NCBI GenBank assembly: GCA_964512995.1 | Contig: CAZELM010000002.1 | Coordinates: 62,001-126,000, forward strand | Direction of reading: 5' to 3' | Length of the DNA: 64,000 nt | Origin: CAZELM01 sp964512995 | GTDB taxonomy: Bacteria > CSSED10-310 | Shown: positions 26,914 to 36,700 of the stretch, in pieces | Position numbering within the stretch: the first letter of the stretch is position 1 | Layout: the number at the start of each line of letters is the position of its first letter | Notes under the pieces: model-generated | Database searches by the model: none | What the model was told of the DNA's origin: nothing | Seen by the model: only the letters and a program-made list of their open reading frames with translations | Made by a program: the position numbers and the translations under genes

Positions 26914-27333
26914 TCAGGGGGTAACAACGACCTCAACTTTGATACGATCGGGATCCTCGCAAAACAGGGCATAGTAATCCTGCCCTCCCGCGTATGGGTG
27001 ACGATCCGGATAAAGCAGGGTGAATCCGGATGTGATAACCCATTCCGTGAGAACATCCACCTGATCTCTGGATGCCGCATGAAACGCCAGATGATTCAAT
27101 CCGACTCGTTTTCGATGGTACCCGGCATCCAGATAATCCGATTCCGCCTGGACGAAAACGAGGTAGGTATCCTGGAGTATGTAACTGATACCGGTTTCCC
27201 ATTTCTGGAATTCGGCATATCCCAACTGGGTGAGAAACGGTTGCCAGAACCGTTGCGATACTGGAAGAGAACGAACATAGATTTCAATATGATGGAGTGT
27301 TCCTGGAATAGTCATCGTGGTTTCCCCTGACAT
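26914..27333 (-). CDS. VOC (glyoxalase-fold) family protein
   Basis: A 139-residue protein with the paired beta-alpha-beta-beta-beta modules of the vicinal-oxygen-chelate superfamily. Likely metal ligands are His in LHHIEIYV near the start, His in LNHLAFHA in the middle, and Glu in IKVEVVV at the end; the FCEDPDRIKVEVV form (D-P-D-R-I) is the usual family ending. It could be a lyase, dioxygenase or resistance protein; the substrate is unknown. The start follows the stop codon of the acetyltransferase gene directly (TAA-ATG), so the two are one transcript. A second ATG at 27315 with AGGGG upstream is possible. Confidence 0.85.
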   Translation of the reverse strand: MSGETTMTIPGTLHHIEIYVRSLPVSQRFWQPFLTQLGYAEFQKWETGISYILQDTYLVFVQAESDYLDAGYHRKRVGLNHLAFHAASRDQVDVLTEWVITSGFTLLYPDRHPYAGGQDYYALFCEDPDRIKVEVVVTP

Positions 27334-27810
27334 TTACGTCAACTCTTTCCGATAGTAAAAACACCGTTCGACTTCCTCATAGCCCAGTTTCTGATGAGCG
27401 GCGGGACTCAATGGATACTCCGAAGTGGTATCTGATGCCATCTCGATACACCCTTGGGACCGGGACCAATCTTCGGCAGCTTCCACCAGCTTCCGTCCAA
27501 TACCCAGACCCCGGAACGGTGGGTCAACATACCATCCTTCCAGATATCCGATTCTGTCTGTTCGGCAGCCTTTCGCTGAAGCATGGATCGACACCTCCAC
27601 CATCCCACACAGAATACCGGAACCACAATCCGCCACAAAGATCGCGTCTCCCGATGTATTCGCTCTCATGGTCGCCATTTCCATGGAAAGTTCCGCCACC
27701 GGATGATGCGGCCACAGGGCATGCCGTAACCGAAGCCATTCCGCGTCATCTGTATCGCTCACCGGACGGATGACAATACAGTTCGTTGCTGGCTCATTTT
27801 GCTCTTTCAA
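27334..27810 (-). CDS. GNAT acetyltransferase, AAC(6')-I-like
   Basis: A 158-residue GNAT-fold enzyme. The acetyl-CoA loop is RGLGIGRKLVE, preceded by YLEGWYVDPPF. The C-terminal half follows the aminoglycoside 6'-N-acetyltransferase subgroup that includes AAC(6')-Iy and -Iaa: GCIEMASDTTSEYPLS, AAHQKLGYEE and ERCFYYRKEL; the WLRLRHALWPHHP segment near the start also fits. I infer possible acetylation of an aminoglycoside or a similar aminosugar; resistance is not shown. The start is a TTG at 27810 with AGGGG about 14 bases upstream. Followed at once by the VOC gene. Confidence 0.85.
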   Translation of the reverse strand: MKEQNEPATNCIVIRPVSDTDDAEWLRLRHALWPHHPVAELSMEMATMRANTSGDAIFVADCGSGILCGMVEVSIHASAKGCRTDRIGYLEGWYVDPPFRGLGIGRKLVEAAEDWSRSQGCIEMASDTTSEYPLSPAAHQKLGYEEVERCFYYRKELT

Positions 27811-28179
27811 GTCCGATTCATCCCCTTTCGGTCATGCCATATGCAGGCGACCTTTGTTGGTCGCATACCAGCCAGAACAACTCACGGATTGCACGCTCTC
27901 TCCAACGGGAGAAAAATGATTTTCACCCCTGGATAGGGTAAGGATAACGCCAATTCACATGGTGATCAAGCGAACCACCTCCGGTTGTGGAGACCTGATC
28001 GGCGAGGCCTTTCCGGATGTCCCGAAAAAACCGGCTCATTCCTTTAAATCACACATGGATGATCGTGCTTCCCCATCCAGTATATTCTTCTTTTCATGGT
28101 AAACCTCGCTTGAAATCATCATATATTTATCGTTACAATCGTCCGGTATTGAATTCTGATCCCAGAGGAATCTCCTGTC
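27811..28179. other. 369-bp intergenic region between divergent genes, with two hairpins
   Basis: No gene seen. A perfect hairpin GCGACC-tttgtt-GGTCGC lies at 27847-27864. A weaker one, TCTCC-N4-GGAGA, lies at 27899-27912 and looks like a decayed copy of the GGGAGAGGG palindrome at 25991. Divergent promoters must be here, but none is clear. Confidence 0.45.
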
Positions 28180-28995
28180 ATGAATCGACTACCGGACATT
28201 GACATCAAACACGAAAACCAATCTGTCCGCATCGCCGTGGTCATTCCGGTTTATAATGAAGTATCACTCATAGGCGATGTGATTCGCTGTATTCCTCCCT
28301 GGATTTCCTCGATCATTGTTGTTGATGATGCGAGTCTGGATGATAGTATCGTTCAGATTCAATCCATTAAAGATTCCCGGATCAACCTCGTTCGCCATCA
28401 GATCAATCTGGGAGTTGGGAAAAGTATTGTATCGGGCTACAAGAAAGCTCTTGAAGATGGCTGTGATATCACAGTCGTCATGGGTGGAGATGGGCAGATG
28501 GATCCCGCTGATCTTCCCGCATTGGTGTCTCCTCTTGTTCGACAGGATGCGGACTATGTCAAAGGAAACCGGTTTTTGCATGCAGATACGAATCGGGTCA
28601 TGCCCGTTCATCGGCATTTCGGCAATAAAATTCTATCTCATCTGACGCGCTGGGCGGCTCAAAACTATCATTTTTTCGATTCACAATGCGGCTACACTGC
28701 GATATCCGCAAATCTGCTTCAAAAACTTCCGTTGGATCAATTGTATCCCAGATATGGTTTCCCAAATGATATGTTATTTCGGATTCTTGAAATCAATGGG
28801 CGAATCCGGGAGGTACCGGTCCGCGCCATCTATGGCTCTGAAAAATCCGGTATCAATCCTTTTACCAGTGTACCCCGAATGCTCTATCTGATACTCAAAA
28901 ACGGTGTATTGTTCAGATATCGTCACGTGTTATCCACACTGGCAGTAAAAAAAGCGGGTTCCCCCTCGATTAAACCCGGTGATGGAATAAAATAG
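28180..28995 (+). CDS. GT2 glycosyltransferase
   Basis: A 271-residue GT-A fold enzyme with VVIPVYNEVSLIGDV, SIIVVDDASLDDS, NLGVGKSIVSGYKKALE and the D-x-D-like MGGDGQMDPADL. The SQCGYTAISANLLQKLP and PNDMLFRILEINGRIREVPV segments are typical of polyprenyl-phosphate sugar synthases. It lacks membrane helices. GAGGA lies about 11 bases before the ATG. It is the first gene of a plus-strand glycan set; its TAG stop overlaps the GTG start of the next gene by one base. Confidence 0.9.
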   Translation: MNRLPDIDIKHENQSVRIAVVIPVYNEVSLIGDVIRCIPPWISSIIVVDDASLDDSIVQIQSIKDSRINLVRHQINLGVGKSIVSGYKKALEDGCDITVVMGGDGQMDPADLPALVSPLVRQDADYVKGNRFLHADTNRVMPVHRHFGNKILSHLTRWAAQNYHFFDSQCGYTAISANLLQKLPLDQLYPRYGFPNDMLFRILEINGRIREVPVRAIYGSEKSGINPFTSVPRMLYLILKNGVLFRYRHVLSTLAVKKAGSPSIKPGDGIK

Positions 28996-30176
28996 TGGAA
29001 TTGCTGTTTGTCACCACATCCTTTCCCCGTTATCCGGGAGATCATGCAGGGAATTTCGTTCTGAAACTTGCACAGCATCTCAGCCGTACGTTTTCCGTTC
29101 GCGTTCTGGTTCCGGATTTCCCCGGATCAAGGGAATCATTTACCGATATTCCGGTATCCCGTTTCACTTATTTCCGGCCTGTTCGCTATCAATCTCTGGC
29201 ATATCGGATGGGCATCGCTGAAAATATCCGGAAAAATCCATTTCTCAGTCTTCAAATCCCTGGTTTTCTGGCAGCCATGTATGGTGGACTGAAACGGCAT
29301 ATCACGCGGGAAACGATGATCATTTCGCATTGGCTCCTGCCCTGTTCCTGGATTTCAGGCGAAATTCGGGAGCAGACCGGAGCGAGGCATATCGCCATTG
29401 GTCATGGGGGGGATGTTTATCTCCTGTCACGGCTGCCGTTTGGGACATATCTGGCCAATCGGATAATCGCTCGCTGCGATGCCCTGATCGTTGTCGCCAG
29501 ATATATGATGGAAAAGCTACTGACACTAGCCTGGAATCGCCCGGCTCTCGAATCGAAAATGCATGTAATACCCATGGGATGTGATCCGTTTGCTCCACAC
29601 CTGGATCGTCCCTTCAGACACTCCGGCATGATCAAACTTCTTTTCATCGGCCGGCTGATTGCTCTGAAAGGCGTCCGGAACCTGCTCCAGGCCCTCGTCC
29701 GCATGCCGGCTATTGAACTCCATATCGCAGGGGATGGGCCGGAATCCGGAAAATTGCGGGAATTTGCTGCCACCCATCATCTGAATGTCATTTTCCATGG
29801 CTGGGTGAGCGGCTCCCCGAAAGAAAAGCTGTTCAGAGACTGTGATCTGGCGGTCTTTCCATCGCTGCAAACCCAAAATGGTCGAATGGAAGGGGTTCCG
29901 GTATCGATTCTGGAGTCACTGGCAGCCGGCATACCGGTGATTGCCACAACAACGGGCGGGATTCCCGATGTGATTCGTTCCGGAGAAAATGGGTGGCTGA
30001 TTCCACCGGGAGATGTCAGTGCTCTCACAGACGCAATCCGAACGCTTGCCGGGAACCCGGAGTTACGGCATCGGTTATCTGTGAATGCGGCAGCCAGCTC
30101 AGAAAAGTACCATTGGACATGCATTGCGTCTCAATATGAAACGATCATTTCTCAAAAGATAAATCAGGAAAAATGA
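28995..30176 (+). CDS. GT4 glycosyltransferase
   Basis: A 393-residue GT-B fold retaining glycosyltransferase. The N-terminal domain has TSFPRYPGDHAGNFV, the usual start of this group. The C-terminal domain has LFIGRLIALKGVRNLLQAL and the E-x7-E signature in EGVPVSILESLAAGIPVIA followed by TTGGIPDVI. It transfers a nucleotide-activated sugar in the cytoplasm, probably onto a lipid-linked glycan. The GTG start overlaps the previous stop by one base and its own end overlaps the next gene by four (ATGA), so the three are tightly coupled. Confidence 0.92.
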   Translation: MELLFVTTSFPRYPGDHAGNFVLKLAQHLSRTFSVRVLVPDFPGSRESFTDIPVSRFTYFRPVRYQSLAYRMGIAENIRKNPFLSLQIPGFLAAMYGGLKRHITRETMIISHWLLPCSWISGEIREQTGARHIAIGHGGDVYLLSRLPFGTYLANRIIARCDALIVVARYMMEKLLTLAWNRPALESKMHVIPMGCDPFAPHLDRPFRHSGMIKLLFIGRLIALKGVRNLLQALVRMPAIELHIAGDGPESGKLREFAATHHLNVIFHGWVSGSPKEKLFRDCDLAVFPSLQTQNGRMEGVPVSILESLAAGIPVIATTTGGIPDVIRSGENGWLIPPGDVSALTDAIRTLAGNPELRHRLSVNAAASSEKYHWTCIASQYETIISQKINQEK

Positions 30177-31306
30177 TGATCAAAGGCAATCCCAATCAGA
30201 CGTCGGATGTATTATTGATCACCAAACCACTCGTTCCCCCCTGGCATGACAGTGGAAAAAACATTCCCAGAGATCTGGTGATCTATTCCAGGCGGTATCG
30301 GTATCGGATTTTTGTGCCATCCGATGGCAACACATTTGACTCAAAGGCGATTGCTGAGCCGATCTACCGGAATGCCGGGCATTTCAGTCCGCCGTTGATG
30401 AATCAGATTCGACTGCTTAGGCGATTGCTGTCTCCATCCCTCAAACCACCAATATATCACTATTTTTTTACTCCGAATCCCAGAACATCGATGATCGGCC
30501 GCCTGGTGATGGGTATCAAGCGCCAGTCTATGTCGGTTCAGACGGTCACCAGTGAACCTTCTTCCTATGAGCATATCCGACGGCTGATATTTGCGGACCG
30601 TATCGTCGCCTTATCCCAAACCGTCCAGAACCGCCTGGAAACTGCGTTGGAAAAACCGGTGGAACTGATCTATCCGGCCATTCCCATTCCGAATCTGCCC
30701 AGTCTGCCGGAACGGCAGGCCGCCCGGCTGAAATGGAGAACGACCGGTCAGTTCACCATCCTCTATCCGGGAGATTATGTGTACTCGAAAGTGACACCAA
30801 TACTCCGGGAAGCCACTCTGGAGTGGATCAGACAAGATGAAACTATCCAGGTATTTCTGGCCTGCCGTGCCAAGACGCCATCCGATCGGGCTGAGGAGAA
30901 TCAGTTGAAACGGTGCTTGTCGGGAGTTGGTGAGCGTGTCCGGTTTCTGGGTGAGGTCGATGATATGCAGTCACTGCTGACGGCTGTCGATCTGGTGATC
31001 TTTCCGGTGTTGTCCCTTTACGGTAAAATGGATTTCCCGCTGGTCGTCCTCGAGGCGATGGCGCTGGGGATCCCGGTGATTGTCAGTGATCTGCCGACAC
31101 TTCAGGAGATGGTTAATGGTGATCCGGATATGATCATCCCCGCAGGGGAACCCGGACCATTACTCCAGGTTGTGGGAGAATTGAAAGGCAGCGCATCATT
31201 TTACCAGACCATTTCGAGCCGGGTACGGCAAATGGTTGAGTCCCGATTCGATGCTCAACAAATGGCCGATCACTATGAATCGTTGTACGACCAGATGCTC
31301 CACTGA
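30173..31306 (+). CDS. GT4 family glycosyltransferase
   Basis: A 377-residue GT-B type enzyme. The C-terminal domain shows ILYPGDYVYSK, VRFLGEVDD and VIFPVLSLYGKMDFPLVVLE followed by AMALGIPVIVSDLP; the acidic pair around DFPLVVLEAMA matches the GT4 donor site, although the first Glu is replaced by Asp. The N-terminal acceptor domain is diverged. It starts within the end of the preceding GT4 gene with AGGAAA upstream. It probably adds a further sugar to the same glycan. Confidence 0.86.
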   Translation: MMIKGNPNQTSDVLLITKPLVPPWHDSGKNIPRDLVIYSRRYRYRIFVPSDGNTFDSKAIAEPIYRNAGHFSPPLMNQIRLLRRLLSPSLKPPIYHYFFTPNPRTSMIGRLVMGIKRQSMSVQTVTSEPSSYEHIRRLIFADRIVALSQTVQNRLETALEKPVELIYPAIPIPNLPSLPERQAARLKWRTTGQFTILYPGDYVYSKVTPILREATLEWIRQDETIQVFLACRAKTPSDRAEENQLKRCLSGVGERVRFLGEVDDMQSLLTAVDLVIFPVLSLYGKMDFPLVVLEAMALGIPVIVSDLPTLQEMVNGDPDMIIPAGEPGPLLQVVGELKGSASFYQTISSRVRQMVESRFDAQQMADHYESLYDQMLH

Positions 31307-31386
31307 TAAACAATTCCGAAGAATTCATCGATGGTGCCACATCGTTCGATTTCGACAACTGAACAATAAGAGAGGACAATCGCGAT

Positions 31387-32100
31387 ATGATCGATAACAA
31401 ACAATATTACGACTCGTTTTCCAGTACCTATGACGATGAGCGGCATGATGGGTATCATGCATTGATTGACGATCTGGAGATCAAGGCGGTCCGATCGTTT
31501 TGTGAAGGGAAACTGGTATTGGAGGCCGGATGCGGGAGTGGGTTGGTCCTGGATCGATTGAAGCGGATCGCCCGGCAAGTGATTGGAATGGATCTTTCGT
31601 TTGGAATGCTGGGAAATGCCCGGAAACGGAGCCTGAATGTCGCTCAGGCCAATATCCTGCATCTTCCGTTTCCATCGAACACGTTTGACACCGTTGTCTC
31701 ATTCAAGGTGCTGGCCCACATCGAACTGATCCAGGATGCACTCCGGGAACTCGCCCGAGTGACAAAGCCCGGAGGGATGCTGGCGTTGGAATTTTACAAT
31801 CCGGTCAGTATGCGCGGCCTGATCAAGCGGCTGAAGCCACCATCGAAAACATCGGACCGATTTGTCGATGAAGATATCCTGACTCGGTATGATTCGCTTT
31901 CCAGGATCCGCTCCTATCTACCGGAAGATGTCGATTTCGAAGGATACCGGGGTGTCCGGATCGTTACGCCGTCTGCCGGCGTTCATAAACTGCCAATCAT
32001 TAAAAATATGTTTCGAGCTATGGAACTGGCGATGGTGAATTCGTTTTTCGCTCAGTTTGCAGGATTTCTGATTGTTCTCGCCCGAAAAAAAGAGGTATGA
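31387..32100 (+). CDS. SAM-dependent methyltransferase
   Basis: A 237-residue class I enzyme of the UbiE/Methyltransf_11 type. Motif I is LVLEAGCGSGLVLDRL, motif II has VIGMDLSFGML, then ANILHLPFPSNTFDTVVSF and ELARVTKPGGMLALEF. The acceptor is unknown. AGAGGA lies about 12 bases upstream. It closes the plus-strand glycan set, so O-methylation of a glycan or lipid carrier is likely. A terminator overlaps its stop codon. Confidence 0.88.
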   Translation: MIDNKQYYDSFSSTYDDERHDGYHALIDDLEIKAVRSFCEGKLVLEAGCGSGLVLDRLKRIARQVIGMDLSFGMLGNARKRSLNVAQANILHLPFPSNTFDTVVSFKVLAHIELIQDALRELARVTKPGGMLALEFYNPVSMRGLIKRLKPPSKTSDRFVDEDILTRYDSLSRIRSYLPEDVDFEGYRGVRIVTPSAGVHKLPIIKNMFRAMELAMVNSFFAQFAGFLIVLARKKEV

Positions 32101-32126
32101 GGTATAAAGTGGTTCCTCATTTTTTC
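32097..32126 (+). terminator. Rho-independent terminator overlapping the methyltransferase stop
   Basis: ATGAGG (32097-32102) pairs with CCTCAT (32115-32120) around a 12-base loop and is followed by a run of T. The TGA stop of the methyltransferase is inside the stem. It lies in the tail of the convergent flippase gene. Confidence 0.5.
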
Positions 32127-33646
32127 AATACGGTTAAAATCCGCGTAATCTCCTGTCTGGACAGTTCTTTTAACAAAAAAAGAACGCCGAAATAAACGGC
32201 AGGGATCACTACAGAACCGGACAAAATTTTGCCTATCACGCCTTCCGGCAGGGCAAATGTCGACAGATAAGCCACAGTACCCGCTGCCAGTGTCCGGATC
32301 CATGTCAATGAAGGGATGAATGCATGGAATTGCCTGAAGATGTAAATTCCGGCAATGACGAGACCGGCCAGCCAGCCCAGAGACGCACCCAAAGCAGCTC
32401 CGGCAATGCCAGACAACGGAATAAAAACAAAGCACAATCCCCCGAGTATGACCAGGGCGACAGCATTAATGGCAATGGACGCAAGCGGCCTGCCGCTCCC
32501 GGTGATAATGGTGACCGCGATGAACATCAGTGCCAGAAGGGCTTCTCCGATCGGCAGCAGGCGTAATGCAGTGCTCCCCTGAATATATTCGTCGGGATAG
32601 ACCAATGAGAGAAACTCGCCGGGCAGAGCCGAGAAGATAATCGCCACTGGCAGGACAAAGAGCCACGTCATCCGAAGCGATGTCTGGATGTATTGTTGCG
32701 TTGCCCGTTGATCATTCTCGAAAGTGGATTTTGAAATGAGGGGGAAGATGACCAGGCTGACGGCAATCACCAACGTATAGGGAATCCGGGCAAACGTCTG
32801 AACCGCTGTATAATATCCAGCCTGAGTTGCTGCTGCACTTCCCGATATGATCGACTTTACCAGAAACAGATCGGTACTGATGAGCAGATTATTGATCAGG
32901 GTAATGATCATCACCCAGATTTCAAATGTCAGAATTTTTTTGACCGGGAAAGGTTCACCCGCAGATGCATGTTGATATCTGACCACGATCGACACGCCGA
33001 TGATTAAAATCAAACAGGCTGAAATCGAAAATCCCAAAAAGCATCCGACGACTCCAAATCCTAAATACGCCAGGGTCAAAATCCCTGTCGTTTTCAATAT
33101 GGAAAAGGAGATATCCAGTGATGCCTGATGCATGAACATTTTTCTGCCGTTGAGCGAACCGACGGTCACTGCGTAAAATGCATAAAAAAGTGGAACGGCT
33201 GATCCAGCATAAATTGCAGGAGCGACCGCCGGATCCTTAAAAAAAGCGGCCAGAAACGGAGCAGTTCCGATGAGTATCCAAAATGCGGCGCTTCCAATGA
33301 TCGTCTGAATCCGGTTGGCACTCACTCGGATCGCCCGTTCGCGAAGTTCTTCTTCAGAGACGAATTTTGAAACCGCCTGGATCGTACCCGTGATGAGAAC
33401 CATGTTGAACACATTGAGGATGCCGACGACCACGCCATAATTGCCGAACTCCGCAGCGGACAGCAGTCGAGGCAGTGAGAAATACACCACATAACCGGCA
33501 ACCATGAATACCAGTTTGGCAAATGTCAATGAAAAAAAGCCTTTGAGAATTTTCCGATATTGATTCTCCGCTTTGTGACTCGTTCCAGGCGTCGGATGAT
33601 CCTGAGATGACAGATTGACCGTACCTCGAAATTGTTGGCTATTCAC
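32117..33646 (-). CDS. Polysaccharide flippase (Wzx/MOP family)
   Basis: A 509-residue protein with about 13-14 membrane segments in the arrangement of the MOP exporters. The N-terminus KGFFSLTFAKLVFMVAGYVV, then FSLPRLLSAAEFGNYGVV, is the usual start of Wzx-type O-antigen/teichuronic acid flippases. It would flip a lipid-linked glycan across the inner membrane. The start is a GTG at 33646 with AGGAG 6 bases upstream. It runs opposite to the glycan genes on its left and divergent from the sulfatase-NHL gene. Confidence 0.92.
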   Translation of the reverse strand: MNSQQFRGTVNLSSQDHPTPGTSHKAENQYRKILKGFFSLTFAKLVFMVAGYVVYFSLPRLLSAAEFGNYGVVVGILNVFNMVLITGTIQAVSKFVSEEELRERAIRVSANRIQTIIGSAAFWILIGTAPFLAAFFKDPAVAPAIYAGSAVPLFYAFYAVTVGSLNGRKMFMHQASLDISFSILKTTGILTLAYLGFGVVGCFLGFSISACLILIIGVSIVVRYQHASAGEPFPVKKILTFEIWVMIITLINNLLISTDLFLVKSIISGSAAATQAGYYTAVQTFARIPYTLVIAVSLVIFPLISKSTFENDQRATQQYIQTSLRMTWLFVLPVAIIFSALPGEFLSLVYPDEYIQGSTALRLLPIGEALLALMFIAVTIITGSGRPLASIAINAVALVILGGLCFVFIPLSGIAGAALGASLGWLAGLVIAGIYIFRQFHAFIPSLTWIRTLAAGTVAYLSTFALPEGVIGKILSGSVVIPAVYFGVLFLLKELSRQEITRILTVLKK

Positions 33647-33647
33647 A

Positions 33648-33676
33648 TTGACTCCTCATTCCGTTAGCGTTAAAAA
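33648..33676 (+). promoter_or_regulatory. Candidate promoter of the sulfatase-NHL gene
   Basis: TTGACT (33648-33653), a 17-base spacer, then TAAAAA (33671-33676) lies 27 bases before the ATG at 33704. It would start the long plus-strand cluster and overlaps the ribosome site of the divergent flippase. The -35 is good; the -10 is only fair. Confidence 0.45.
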
Positions 33677-33703
33677 AGCAGTTTGTAGAAACGGAGGCGG
33701 GAA

Positions 33704-36700
33704 ATGGCAGAACATAACATTATATCACAAAAACGAATTCGATTTTCTCATTTCCTGAATGCTTTTCTGATCAGTGGATTTTTATTTGGATTCTTTGAAA
33801 TCATCTATACAACCATTCGCCGCTCACCATCATTCATTGTACCGACTGAAAAATATTTGTTTTATCTCGCCATTCTGGGATTGATGGTCATAATGGCTCT
33901 CATCCTCTCTTTCGTCTGGCAAGGATTCTATTTTCTCTATTCTCGGCTGCTAGTCAACCGAATGGGAATCAATTTTGACAGTTTGCGCAGGATTCCGAAC
34001 CATCTCATCTTTTTCTGTACCTGGATTTTTATATACACGAACTATGAACTGACACTGTTTTTTCTGAAAAAATTCCATAATCATGATATGATTTCTTTTA
34101 CACTGGCTCTGTCTCAGGGGATTTTTGTGGGTTTTCTTCTGTTATGTACCGCTGTTTTTGCACAGAAAAACATATTGCATCCCCAAACAAAAAAAATGCA
34201 TGGAACAAGATCGAGAACCATTGTCTCTTTCATTATCAGACAGATCATAAATCCGGTCTATCTCAGTGTTCTGGCGATTCTTGTATTGTTTCAATTTAAT
34301 CGGGAGTGGCTGGGTGAAGTCTTGGATATCCCCTATCTGATTTTTCTGACTTGTTTCGGGTGTTCGACATATGCGATATACCGTCTCATGAAACTGCACC
34401 CATTTCACTTCATGAACCGGCTTCCGTTTATGATCACTGTCCTCCTGTTGTGTCTTTTGACGATAACAAGCACCGCATTCACAATCAATTACAGCAATAA
34501 TCTCAATGTCAGTATCCATAAATTTTCGGTGATACCGGATCATATATTGTCTGATTTATCGAGAGTCATCGACATCAAAGCATTCCCTGCTTTGATAAAA
34601 GCGCCCATTGAATCCGGTGATTTTGATTTGAAGGGATACTTCGAGGCCAAAGCTCAGGAATTCGAGTATGATGACCGCCCTTTGGCTGAGATAATCGGAG
34701 ATACATCCGACTGGAATGTTATTTTGCTGTCCATTGACGCGGTTCGATCTGATCATCTGTCCTGTTATGGATACCCCTTTCCAACATCGCCTCATCTCGA
34801 TACGCTTGCAGAAAATGGTGTTCTGCTCGAAAGAAATTACATCCAGGGTGGTGATACTCCGAATTCGATCAACTCATTTACGTCCGGGATATATGCCATC
34901 AATTTTCAGCGCAACGCCACGAAGCTCATGAAGGATATTCTAAAAGAACACGGGTTCACGACAGGATTTGTGGGCTACAATGAAATCCTTAAAAATCATC
35001 CATTCCGGCAGGGATATGATGATTTAGTGTTGTTTGATACCCCATACAACGAGATATTCAAATCAACTTCGTCAGAAAAAATGATCACAGAAATCAAAAG
35101 CATGATCGATCGCAATAAAGATAAGCGATTCTTCATATACTCTCATCTCCTGGATCCCCATGCCGGATATATCCGTACGCCACAGACAGACCAATTTGTG
35201 CAATCCAAGCAGATGCTGTATGACGGCGAAATCGCCCATACGGATTTTTGGATTGGAAATCTGATTGAGCATCTGGAAAAGCTCGGATTAATGGATCATA
35301 CACTGCTTGTCATCACATCCGATCACGGAGAGGAGTTCAAGGAACATGGGAATTCATGGCATGGCAAATTTCTCTATAATGAATCCATTCACACACCGGT
35401 CATCATGAATCTGCCCGGTATCCAGGGGCGTCGTGTCAAAGTACCGACCGGATCAGTGGATATTGTCCCCACGATTCTGGCATTTTTAGGGATCGAAGCA
35501 GACCCGCCCCGGGATGGCACCAATCTGCTGCCACTCATATATCATGGTGATCATTCCGCGCTGACTCCCGTTTATTCCATGATTCCCAATGCCAACTACA
35601 AGAAATTCGGTGTTATCTTCGGTCCCTGGAAATTCATATACAACCAGAAAGAAAAAACGTTTGAACTGTACAATTATGAAATCGATCCCGAAGAACGGAT
35701 GAATCAGGTGGACCGCTATCCGAATGTGGCCAAAAAACTCAGGGATCTGCTCGCTGAGCATTATCCAAATCCGAAAAATCCCATTCCTGAAATTGCAGCG
35801 GACAATGTCGCGTGTGATATGGATCATGATCTTGCACTGGCTCCATCTGAAAAAAAATCGGGTGCTGATCCAAAGAAAAACGATGAATTGGGTGAATCCA
35901 CTCTGCCTTCAAAAAGTGTATCCCAACCATCCCAATCAACAGACTCCTCCCCCCCACTGCATTCCAATACGGAATTAAATGAACCGCGCGATGTGGCATT
36001 CGGTCCGGATTGCCATTATGCGGTTGCTGATTTTCGAAACTATCGGGTGGCTGTTTTTGATCAGAAAGATAATCTGATCACTCAATTTGGCGAGAAGGGA
36101 AATAAAATCAGTCAATTTGAAGATCCATGTGGAATCGACTTCAGTAAAGACAATTTCATCTATGTGGCAGATACATTCAATCAACGGGTTCAGAAGTACG
36201 ATGCATCCGGCAATATCGTGTGGACTGCAGGCTATCGATTCTGTTATCCGATGGATGTAGTGGCGGCTTCAGATGGGATCTGGGTCAGCAATACCAGTAT
36301 GCATGAGCTGATCAAGCTGGATTTCAACGGGAAAATGACAGCAAAAATTGTGGGAGCCAAAGGATCCAAATCCGCTTTGCAGAAACCGGTTGGCATTGCG
36401 TTGGATACCGAAGAAAACATCTATGTCGCAGACTCTTTGAACAAAGAAATCAAAGTTTTCAACCGGGAGGGAACCTATCTGCGCAGCATCCCCATCAACG
36501 GCTGGCAGGAGCAGACCTATACATTGCCGTACCTTTGTTTTGACACGGACGGCCACCTGTTTGTCACGGATCCGCCCAATCACCGCATTTTAGCCTTCAA
36601 TCCTGCGACCGGGGAACAAATCGGTCAATATCCGGTTGAAGTGGGAGCAGATACGAAATCCGAATTTATGTTCCCGATGGGAGTTTCATATTGTCCGGCA

